A stretch of 5,912 nucleotides of DNA from Candidatus Kuenenia stuttgartensis. GTDB taxonomy: Bacteria; Planctomycetota; Planctomycetia; Pirellulales; UBA1268. The position numbers and the translations under genes are program-made. The stretch covers positions 1 through 5,912 of the forward strand of contig CAMCPF010000205.1 in assembly GCA_945876515.1 (NCBI GenBank), written 5' to 3'. Of the stretch, positions 1 to 5,215 are shown piece after piece (position 1 is the first letter of the stretch; every line of letters starts with the position of its first letter). The notes beneath the pieces are model-generated. The model ran no database searches. It worked only from the letters and a program-made list of their open reading frames with translations, and was not told the DNA's origin.

Positions 1-613
1 GACGAAGGTTCTCCAGGGGCATCATCCGCATGATCACGCTCGAGGTCTCGAGGTGGATCCGCTCGTGTTCGATGCCCATCAAGATCAGCCAGGCCGGTGA
101 ACTCCAGCCGATCGGCAGCTCGAGCGGCAGGGTCGTGACGAACTCATCGACCAGTTCCCGGACCCGCAGTCGGTAGTCGCGCACGGCCTGCACGCTCGGC
201 CAGTCATAGTGGGCGGTGTTCAGGTCGTCCCACGACATCTCGTCCACGCCCACGGCCATCATCGCCTCGAGTTTGGGGTCGAGGCGGGAGGAGATGAAAC
301 GGCCGGCCGTCAGCTTGTTGACGTAGAACACCGCCGGATGGGCGAAGTAAAAGATCAGCGGGTGCCGCAGCGGTTCGTGCCGGACGTAATAGGCCGCGTC
401 GTCGCGGATCAGCTCGAACAGCCGGTCGTAGGCCTCGCAAGTTTGATGGAAGTACCGCCGCAGATCCTCCCGCTTCGTCGCTACGGGGTCGGCTGTGGCA
501 GGATCGCCGTCGAGGCGGAGCGTGTGGGTCGGAACGACCGGCGTCGAAAGAGCCGCGAAGCGGCTATCGACGGGGGGTTCGCGGCGGCCGCGGTCGGCTG
601 CGGTCGGATTCAT
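1..613 (-). CDS. ovoA: 5-histidylcysteine sulfoxide synthase OvoA, N-terminal part (3' end outside window)
   Basis: This is the N-terminal 204 residues of an OvoA-type non-heme iron enzyme. OvoA joins cysteine to C5 of histidine using O2, giving the sulfoxide that starts ovothiol biosynthesis in the cytoplasm. The reading frame is open from the ATG at 611-613 to the left edge. The iron-binding signature HX3HXE is visible as HERIHLE (His183, His187, Glu189). A third ligand candidate is His92 in FYFAHPAVFY, inside a DinB-like helical domain. The block VGVDEMSWDDLN (about 121-132) followed by HYDWP is characteristic of OvoA rather than EgtB. The start is well fixed: an in-frame TAG lies at 656-658 and no other start codon lies between. 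Shine-Dalgarno is weak (AGGG rather far upstream). The gene begins 23 bases after the ADP-ribosylglycohydrolase-like gene, so it is probably last or late in the same operon. The FGE-sulfatase-like and possible methyltransferase domains would lie outside the window. EgtB is the main alternative, less likely on motif. Confidence 0.88.
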   Translation of the reverse strand, partial: MNPTAADRGRREPPVDSRFAALSTPVVPTHTLRLDGDPATADPVATKREDLRRYFHQTCEAYDRLFELIRDDAAYYVRHEPLRHPLIFYFAHPAVFYVNKLTAGRFISSRLDPKLEAMMAVGVDEMSWDDLNTAHYDWPSVQAVRDYRLRVRELVDEFVTTLPLELPIGWSSPAWLILMGIEHERIHLETSSVIMRMMPLENLR

Positions 614-636
614 CGGGAGTGCCCTGCAACCTGTCG

Positions 637-1686
637 TTATCGAGAGCCGGCCACTCTAGCAAACGCTTCCAGGCGGGCCAGCAGCGCGGGGGAAACCGGG
701 GTCGATGCCGCGAGCAGGCTGCCGACCACGGCGCCGCGGTGGCAGTTGTCACCGCCGCAGCGGGCGTTGGCGACGACTCCCGCCGTGACGTCACCCGCGT
801 GGCGATACGCCAGCGCGAGCGCCGCTGGAAAGGCCTCGTCGATGTAGCAGGCGCTCGAGAGCGTGCCTCCTACGAGCCGGCGGTCGTCGAGGTCTTTCCA
901 CGCGGCGAGTTTGGCCGCGGAGATCCAATCGCGGCCATGCTCGAGGATCGCGGTGCGCAGCGCGGCGGCGGCCTCGGCCGGGGAACGGGCCGGCGCCTCC
1001 GGCCGTGGCAGGACCTCGCCCAGGATCTGCGCGAGCGTGTCGGCCGCGTCCAGCACGTCGGGGTCCTTGTGGGTGAGATTCACATGTTGCCGCACGATCT
1101 CCCGCAGTTGGGGGTGCCGCGGGCCGAGGGCCGCCACCAACGCCGGCACCGGCACCAGCCCGCCGATGTGGACGTCCGTCACGCCGCAGTTGATCGGCTT
1201 GCGGCCGGCGGCCAGGTTCGTGAAGAAGTGGCGGTGGTACTCCTCGACGTAGGTGTCGCGGTGCCAGCCGGGCTCGAGCATCACCGCCACGTAGCGGTCG
1301 AGCCACCTTTCTGCATCGTAGTCGCGGTGTCGGCGGACCTGGTCGAACAGTTCCGCGGCCAGCCGGAAGTTGAGCGTGTTCTCACCCGGCGCGAGAAACT
1401 GGTGGTAGTGGATGCCCCGCTGGCCCCAATACTGCGCCTGCTCCCGCAGGATGTCGAACTTCTTGCTCGGCGGCGTCCAGTGGCTCCGCCAGAGGATGCT
1501 GCCGGAGTGCGGACTGCGCGGCGGAAGATAGGGCGAGTCGCTCGCGGTGGCCGCGGCCAGCTCGGGATAGTCGCGGTCGAGCGCGGCCTGGTCGTAGTAC
1601 CAATGGACGGGCATCGCCACCGCGTCGGCGACGAGGCTCCCCAGGAATGCCTGCGTGGCCGGATCGACACCAGACTCGCTGGTCAT
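637..1686 (-). CDS. ADP-ribosylglycohydrolase-fold protein with altered metal-binding motifs
   Basis: A 349-residue cytoplasmic protein of the ADP-ribosylglycohydrolase (DraG/ARH) superfamily, near the usual family length. What is seen: an N-terminal motif FLGSLVADAVAMPVHWYYD (residues 14-32) matches the family's GxxxGDAxGxPxE-like opening. HVNLTHKDP (201-209) matches the conserved TH segment. The C-terminal glycine-rich motif GGDNCHRGAVVGSLLAA (311-327) sits where classical members have GGDxDT. The Asp pairs that bind two Mg ions in classical enzymes are largely missing: the TDDT-type segment appears to be replaced by GENTLN (101-106), and GGDxDT by GGDNCH. It may be a divergent subfamily with another substrate, or a non-catalytic one; I infer no specific reaction. 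The ATG at 1684-1686 is chosen because GAGGTG lies just upstream. A frame extension to 1824 would run deep into the ATPase gene and has no family similarity. It lies between an ABC ATPase gene and ovoA with short gaps, so it is likely co-transcribed. Confidence 0.82.
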   Translation of the reverse strand: MTSESGVDPATQAFLGSLVADAVAMPVHWYYDQAALDRDYPELAAATASDSPYLPPRSPHSGSILWRSHWTPPSKKFDILREQAQYWGQRGIHYHQFLAPGENTLNFRLAAELFDQVRRHRDYDAERWLDRYVAVMLEPGWHRDTYVEEYHRHFFTNLAAGRKPINCGVTDVHIGGLVPVPALVAALGPRHPQLREIVRQHVNLTHKDPDVLDAADTLAQILGEVLPRPEAPARSPAEAAAALRTAILEHGRDWISAAKLAAWKDLDDRRLVGGTLSSACYIDEAFPAALALAYRHAGDVTAGVVANARCGGDNCHRGAVVGSLLAASTPVSPALLARLEAFARVAGSR

Positions 1687-1689
1687 GGG

Positions 1690-1695
1690 CACCTC
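1690..1695 (-). promoter_or_regulatory. Shine-Dalgarno site deciding the start of the ADP-ribosylglycohydrolase-like gene
   Basis: On the minus strand GAGGTG precedes the ATG at 1684-1686, with the GAGG core 5 bases from the start. The site falls in the 10-base gap directly after the ATPase stop codon (TGA, 1697-1699), so termination of one gene and initiation of the next are adjacent. This suggests translational coupling and rejects the longer upstream start at 1824. Confidence 0.7.
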
Positions 1696-1696
1696 A

Positions 1697-2458
1697 TCAG
1701 GTCGCGAGCGTGAGTTGCAAAAACGAACGCACCCGCGGGTCGTGCTGCCGGTCGAAGAACTCGGCGGCCGGCGCGACGACGGGAACCTGCCCGTCGGCCA
1801 CGAAGGCGATCTCGTCGGCCACACGGCGGGCGAAGGCCATCTCGTGGGTGACGAGCACGAACTGAGCCCCGGCGGCCCGCACCTCGGCGATCATTTCCAG
1901 CACCTCGGCCCGCATCTCGGGATCGAGCGCGGAGGTCGGCTCGTCGAAAAACAGCCGTCGCGGCTGCACGACCAGCGCCCGCAGGATCGCAATCCGCTGC
2001 TTTTGGCCCCCGGAGAGTTCGGCCGGTCGCTTGTGCGCGTGTTCGGCGAGCCGAAACCGTTCCAGGGGCTCTCGCACCCGTTCCCGGGCGGCCGCCTCGC
2101 TCAGGCCGTGGACGTGAACCAGCGGCAGGAGGAGGTTTTGCATGGCGGTCAAGTGCGGGAACAGATTGTATGCCTGAAAGACCGTGCCGACGGTGCGGCG
2201 ATAACGGCGGAGCGATTCCTCGTCGCTGGGGAGCGGCTGGCCGTCGAAGGCCACCCGGCCGCTGGTCGGCACGTCGAGGCCCGCCAGGATTCGCAGGAGC
2301 GTGGACTTGCCGCCGCCCGAGGGTCCGACGAGCACGAGGGTGCCGATCTCGCCGGTGGTCAGCGACAGCCGGTCGAGCACCGTGGCCACGCCGGCCGCCC
2401 GGCCGCCGCGTGCCGGCACCGGAAATCGCTGCACGAGGTCTTCGACGACGAGGTTCAT
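1697..2458 (-). CDS. polar amino acid ABC transporter, ATP-binding protein (GlnQ/HisP family)
   Basis: A 253-residue ATPase subunit that powers amino acid uptake at the inner face of the cytoplasmic membrane. All nucleotide-binding motifs are intact and in order: Walker A GPSGGGKST (45-53), Q-loop Gln95 in VFQAYNLFPHLT, signature LSGGQ (148-152) followed by KQR, Walker B LFFDE (169-173) with PTSALDP D-loop, and the switch histidine in VTHEM (His205). The phrases FQAYNLFPH and FFDEPTSALDPE are typical of the polar amino acid uptake subfamily (GlnQ, HisP, ArtP), as is the length of about 250 residues. The ATG at 2456-2458 has no convincing Shine-Dalgarno, and no in-frame start codon was seen in the 25-base gap to the permease stop, so initiation may depend on translation of the permease gene. 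It pairs with the permease just upstream and probably with the binding protein at 4374-5147. The transported amino acid cannot be read from this subunit. Confidence 0.95.
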   Translation of the reverse strand: MNLVVEDLVQRFPVPARGGRAAGVATVLDRLSLTTGEIGTLVLVGPSGGGKSTLLRILAGLDVPTSGRVAFDGQPLPSDEESLRRYRRTVGTVFQAYNLFPHLTAMQNLLLPLVHVHGLSEAAARERVREPLERFRLAEHAHKRPAELSGGQKQRIAILRALVVQPRRLFFDEPTSALDPEMRAEVLEMIAEVRAAGAQFVLVTHEMAFARRVADEIAFVADGQVPVVAPAAEFFDRQHDPRVRSFLQLTLAT

Positions 2459-2483
2459 GAAGGTGATGTCGAGGGCGACGCCG

Positions 2484-3221
2484 TCAGGCCGTCTCGTAGC
2501 GGAAGCGGCGTTCGAGCCAGCGGGCCAGGGCGGAGAGCGGCAGCGTGAGCAGCAGGTAGCCGGCCGCCAGCGGCAGGTAGCTCTCGAGCGTCGAATAGGT
2601 GAAGGAGTTCACCTCCTGGGCCGCGAGTGTGAACTCCGAGATCGCGATCACGGAGAGCAGCGACGAGTCCTTGACGAGGGACACGAGTTGGCCCGCGACG
2701 GCCGGCAGCACCAGCCGGACGGCCTGGGGCAGCACGACCAGCCGGAGCAACTGCCAGGGGGTGAGGCCGATGGCCCGGCCGCTGTCGACCTGGGCCTTGG
2801 GGATCGCGTCGAGGCCGCCGCGGAAGATTTCGGCCATGTAGGCGCCGCTGAAGAGCGAGAGCAGCAGCACGCCCGCCACGTAGCGGTTTTCGAGGCCCAC
2901 GGCCGTGGCCACCACGTAGAACCCGATCAGGAGCTGGACCAGCAGCGGCGTGCCCCGGATCAGCTCCACATAGACGCGGGCGGCGGCCTCGAGGAGGGGC
3001 CGGCCCGATCGCAGCATCACGGCCGTGACGCCGCCGATGAGGATGCTCATGGCCAGAGCCGCCAGGCTGAGGGCGACGGTGACGAGCCAGCCCTGGAGGA
3101 ACTTCTGCCGGTAGTCCCAGACGGCGGCCCAGTTCCACTCGTAGTTGACGCGGGCGAAGGCGGCCGCCACGGCGGCGGCGAAGGCCGCGACGACGATTAC
3201 GTGGGCGAGCCAGCGGGGCAT
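2484..3221 (-). CDS. polar amino acid ABC transporter, permease (HisM/GlnP family)
   Basis: A 245-residue inner-membrane permease of the His/Glu/Gln/Arg/opine type. Hydrophobic segments are seen near residues 5-23, 46-70, 88-109, 114-131, 165-190 and 215-235. The motif ELIRGTPLLVQLL (86-98) is a strong mark of the family. The cytoplasmic EAA loop that docks on the ATPase spans about 126-167, with GAYMAEIFRGGLDAIPKAQ and the conserved glycine in AIGLTPWQ. Only one permease gene is present, so the transporter would be a homodimeric (GlnP-like) pore unless a second subunit lies elsewhere. The ATG at 3219-3221 gives the normal length, but no Shine-Dalgarno is seen before it. It is the first gene of the cluster running to ovoA, and its promoter should lie in the divergent region 3222-3420. 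Its binding-protein partner is apparently the gene beyond the sulfotransferase. Confidence 0.94.
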   Translation of the reverse strand: MPRWLAHVIVVAAFAAAVAAAFARVNYEWNWAAVWDYRQKFLQGWLVTVALSLAALAMSILIGGVTAVMLRSGRPLLEAAARVYVELIRGTPLLVQLLIGFYVVATAVGLENRYVAGVLLLSLFSGAYMAEIFRGGLDAIPKAQVDSGRAIGLTPWQLLRLVVLPQAVRLVLPAVAGQLVSLVKDSSLLSVIAISEFTLAAQEVNSFTYSTLESYLPLAAGYLLLTLPLSALARWLERRFRYETA

Positions 3222-3247
3222 GATGCTAGGGTAACAGGGTTGCCTCT

Positions 3248-3260
3248 CGAGCGTCGCTCG
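3248..3260. repeat. short perfect inverted repeat, CGAGCG-T-CGCTCG
   Basis: Two 6-base arms flank a single central T, about 27 bases upstream of the permease start. This symmetry could suit a dimeric regulator. GCTCGCG recurs nearby at about 3276-3282. In such GC-rich DNA short palindromes are common by chance, so the operator reading is weak. Confidence 0.3.
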
Positions 3261-3375
3261 CGGGCAAGTCCGGGGCTCGCGACAGCTCGCCGCCCACTCG
3301 TCAGGCTATCTTAGATTTTCGATCGCGGCCGAAGTCCGCCGCTAGCCGAGGGCCGCGGCCGACGGCTGCTGCGAT

Positions 3376-3398
3376 GCCCGGTGATCCGCAAGCCGGGC
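3376..3398 (+). other. possible 5' leader hairpin before the sulfotransferase gene
   Basis: GCCCGG (3376-3381) and CCGGGC (3393-3398) can pair as a 6-base GC stem with an 11-base loop. The structure ends 7 bases before the Shine-Dalgarno at 3406-3411 and could affect ribosome access if it is within the transcript. There is no T run, so it is not a terminator. No riboswitch family was recognised. Confidence 0.3.
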
Positions 3399-3405
3399 GA
3401 CGGCC

Positions 3406-3411
3406 GAGGAA
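3406..3411 (+). promoter_or_regulatory. Shine-Dalgarno site deciding the GTG start of the sulfotransferase gene
   Basis: GAGGAA lies 9 bases upstream of the GTG at 3421-3423. The next upstream in-frame stop is TGA at 3382-3384, and no ATG lies between it and the GTG. The site supports use of the GTG start codon. Confidence 0.7.
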
Positions 3412-3420
3412 ACTCCACTT

Positions 3421-4383
3421 GTGATCGAGGAATCGAATCCCGCGACGCCCCTCCCGCACGGCCCGGGCCCGGACGGCTGCGTCGACGGGCGGCTCACGCA
3501 TGACGACTACCAGCGCATCCTGTCAGAAGTTGGCGTCCGCCGGGTGTGCGTTTCCCTGATTCCCGGCCGCTGCGGCAGCACGCTTCTGGGACAGTTGGTC
3601 GCCCAGTGGGGCTGCTGCGGGACGGGCACCGAGGCGTTCCACGAGCGGCAAGAAGCACAGTGGCGGCGGTTCGTCACCAACGACGGCTTCTACTTCGCGT
3701 CGGTCGTCCGCCGGGAGGCCCTGGGGGGAATCTTCTGGTTGCAGTCCACGCCGCTCCGCCACGATTACCTGCTCACGATGGTGGCGCCCACGATTCCGTC
3801 GACCTGGCGGTATTCGGCGATCCTGCGCCGCGACGTCGTCGCCCAGGCCATGTCGTATGTGTTCGCGATCGGCTCGGGGGTCTGGCACTCATCGAGCCGC
3901 CGGTACGACCCGTCTACCCCCATCGGTCTGAAGGAAGACCTCGACCTGCTCGCCGAAAGAGTTGTGCACTGGATCGTCGAACTGGTCGCCATCGAGGAGC
4001 GGATCCGCCAGATCCTCGATGCTCGCATCGACGGACCGCCTCTGGTGCTGTTCTACGAAGACATCGTTCGCGATCCGCAGGAGGCGATGCTGCGGTTTTG
4101 TCGGGACGCGGGGAGCATGCCCCCGGTCGACGCCCCCCCGGCTCGACAAACCCTCAGCCGGTTGAAAAAACGCGGTGATGAGCAGCTGCGTGAGCGACTG
4201 ATGGCCCGGCACGGCGACTCCGTGAGTCGGCTGATCGACGCCCGAGCGGAAAGCACGCTGGCCTGGGCCGAGGAGCTCGGGCGGTTGGCCGAGCGCCGCG
4301 ACGCCGCGGCCGGTTCGCCGGCGAGCCCCCACGCCGGCAGCCCGACCACGACGGTCGTTGCCGATCCCGAGGCTCAGAAATAG
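3421..4383 (+). CDS. Stf0-like sulfotransferase
   Basis: A 320-residue protein resembling the Stf0 (trehalose 2-sulfotransferase/LPS sulfotransferase) family, which moves sulfate from PAPS to a hydroxyl group, usually on a sugar. Visible motifs: the PAPS 5'-phosphosulfate loop as LIPGRCGSTLL (46-56); GTEAFHE (69-75), where Stf0 proteins carry a Glu in a GxPxEYF-like segment; the 3'-phosphate region LRRDVVAQAMS (135-145) followed by GVWH (153-156), both close to Stf0 wording; and the late motif LVLFYEDIVRDP (208-219). The last 28 or so residues are Ala/Pro/Ser-rich and probably disordered. No signal peptide is seen, so it is likely cytoplasmic. The GTG start is backed by a good Shine-Dalgarno. 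The gene stands alone on the plus strand between the binding-protein and permease genes, and no PAPS synthesis gene is in the window. The acceptor is unknown. The family call is fairly firm, the substrate is not. Confidence 0.83.
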   Translation: MIEESNPATPLPHGPGPDGCVDGRLTHDDYQRILSEVGVRRVCVSLIPGRCGSTLLGQLVAQWGCCGTGTEAFHERQEAQWRRFVTNDGFYFASVVRREALGGIFWLQSTPLRHDYLLTMVAPTIPSTWRYSAILRRDVVAQAMSYVFAIGSGVWHSSSRRYDPSTPIGLKEDLDLLAERVVHWIVELVAIEERIRQILDARIDGPPLVLFYEDIVRDPQEAMLRFCRDAGSMPPVDAPPARQTLSRLKKRGDEQLRERLMARHGDSVSRLIDARAESTLAWAEELGRLAERRDAAAGSPASPHAGSPTTTVVADPEAQK

Positions 4384-5147
4384 AACGGGACGGCTTCCTT
4401 CTCGAAAAATGCCTTTTCTGCCGCGAGGAACTCCTCGCCGAGCTTCTCGAAGCCGCCGGCGGCGCGGAAGCGACTCAAGAAGTCGTCCACCTTGCGCTTG
4501 AGGGCGTCGTCGCCGCGGCGGAGACCCACGGCCCAGGTCTCCTCGCGGAACGGCCGGAGCAGGGGTCGCGTGGTGTCGGGGTGCCGCGCGTGGCTGCGAT
4601 AGACGGAGAGCGAGTCGTAGATGAAGGCGTCGGCCTTGCCCTGGGCCACCTCCATCACGGCCGCCGACTCCTTGTCGAGCACGAGCAGCCGGGCCCGCTT
4701 GATCGCGGTGGCCGCGTACTGGTGGCCCGTGGTGCCCTTCTTCACGGCCACCACCCGGCCCGGCGCGTCGAGGTCGGCGGCCGACTCGACGGGTGACTTC
4801 GTGGCCACGAGCAGGGCCAGCCCCGTCTTCAGGTAGGGCTCGGAGAAAGCGATCGAGCGGGCCCGCTCGGGCGTGGCCGTCATCGAGGAGATGATGCAGT
4901 CGATCTTGCCCGTCTTGAGCGCCGGGATCAGGCCGTCGAAGGCGACGTTTTCGATCACGAGCTCGCGGCCGAGATCCTTGGCGAGCGCCTCGGCCAGGCG
5001 GACGCTCACGCCGGTCGGCCTGCCGGCCTGATCGGTAATCTCTAAGGGCGGATACGAGAGTTCCATGCCAACCCGGAGCGGCTCGGCCGCCGGGGCCATG
5101 GCGGCGAGGACCGCGAGCGTGAGGAGGAGCGGCAAGCAGGGGCGCAT
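4374..5147 (-). CDS. periplasmic polar amino acid-binding protein (ABC transporter family 3)
   Basis: A 257-residue extracellular solute-binding protein that captures an amino acid in the periplasm and delivers it to an ABC permease. Residues 1-21 form a Sec signal peptide: Arg2, hydrophobic LPLLLTLAVLAAM, cleavage near APA-A. There is no lipobox. The mature part has the family opening VGMELSYPPLEI (26-37), and DGLIPALKTGKID (71-83). The expected ligand residues are SSMTATPERA with Arg95 (carboxylate), KKGTTG (136-141), and Asp178 in YDSLSVY (amino group). These fit an alpha-amino acid ligand; the side-chain specificity cannot be read. The ATG at 5145-5147 is chosen for the signal peptide and a GAGG at 5155-5158 with a 7-base spacer; longer forms would overlap the upstream gene. 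It lies on the same strand as the permease and ATPase but is separated from them by the opposite-strand sulfotransferase gene, whose 3' end it overlaps by 10 bases. Confidence 0.93.
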   Translation of the reverse strand: MRPCLPLLLTLAVLAAMAPAAEPLRVGMELSYPPLEITDQAGRPTGVSVRLAEALAKDLGRELVIENVAFDGLIPALKTGKIDCIISSMTATPERARSIAFSEPYLKTGLALLVATKSPVESAADLDAPGRVVAVKKGTTGHQYAATAIKRARLLVLDKESAAVMEVAQGKADAFIYDSLSVYRSHARHPDTTRPLLRPFREETWAVGLRRGDDALKRKVDDFLSRFRAAGGFEKLGEEFLAAEKAFFEKEAVPFYF

Positions 5148-5154
5148 GGGGCGG

Positions 5155-5158
5155 CCTC
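5155..5158 (-). promoter_or_regulatory. Shine-Dalgarno site of the binding-protein gene
   Basis: GAGG on the minus strand, 7 bases before the ATG at 5145-5147. It confirms this start, which places the signal peptide at the very N-terminus, over longer open extensions that reach into the glycosyltransferase gene. Confidence 0.6.
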
Positions 5159-5199
5159 GCGGGTGAAGCGGGGAACGCCATGACGATACCGCGCCTGCT

Positions 5200-5214
5200 C
5201 GGGCGGCGTGCCCG
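5200..5214 (-). other. weak hairpin just after the glycosyltransferase stop codon
   Basis: CGGGC and GCCCG pair as a 5-base stem with a 5-base loop, one base past the TGA at 5216-5218. It lacks a following T run, so it is not a standard intrinsic terminator. It might stabilise a 3' end or be a chance feature of GC-rich DNA. The 68-base gap here (5148-5215) is the only room for a promoter specific to the binding-protein gene; no clear promoter boxes were seen. Confidence 0.2.
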
Positions 5215-5215
5215 C

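Larger units (their letters stand above)
3222..3420. promoter_or_regulatory. divergent intergenic region, probable promoters of the transporter-ovoA cluster and the sulfotransferase gene
   Basis: These 199 bases separate two genes that point away from each other, so both promoters are expected here. The only clearly AT-rich patch is about 3306-3321 (GCTATCTTAGATTTTC), the best place for a -10 element on either strand: TATCTT on plus, TAAGAT on minus. No matching -35 box could be assigned with normal spacing. The region also holds a 13-base inverted repeat (3248-3260), a 10-base palindrome GGCCGCGGCC (3351-3360) and a hairpin (3376-3398). No small gene is supported here. The promoter role is inferred from gene orientation. 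Confidence 0.4.

Noticed and set aside
619..1713. 364-residue plus-strand open frame opposite the ADP-ribosylglycohydrolase-like gene
   Set aside because: It is entirely antisense to a gene with recognisable family motifs, has Arg/Gly/Val-rich low-complexity composition and no known domain. Long antisense frames are common in GC-rich DNA.
1687..1824. Longer N-terminus of the ADP-ribosylglycohydrolase-like protein starting at 1824
   Set aside because: The extra 46 residues overlap the ATPase gene and are Ser/Arg/Pro-rich, while the ATG at 1684-1686 has a good Shine-Dalgarno and is followed soon by the conserved opening motif.
1655..2548. 297-residue plus-strand open frame opposite the ABC ATPase gene
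   Set aside because: The minus strand carries every ATPase motif in order. The plus frame shows only composition-driven sequence.
3227..3240. TAGGGTAACAGGGT, resembling an I-SceI homing endonuclease site
   Set aside because: It lacks one base of the I-SceI core and the end differs. No intron or homing endonuclease gene is present, so it is a chance likeness.
2301..3314. 337-residue plus-strand open frame opposite the permease
   Set aside because: Antisense to a clear permease; its Glu/Asp/Gln/His-rich sequence mirrors the hydrophobic codons on the other strand.
4343..4357. CGACC/GGTCG hairpin near the end of the sulfotransferase gene, considered as a terminator
   Set aside because: The stem is only 5 bases, lies inside coding sequence and has no T run.
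3889..5181. 430-residue minus-strand open frame across the binding-protein gene and into the sulfotransferase
   Set aside because: It is in a different frame from the binding protein, is Arg/Pro/Gly-rich, and crosses two better supported genes.
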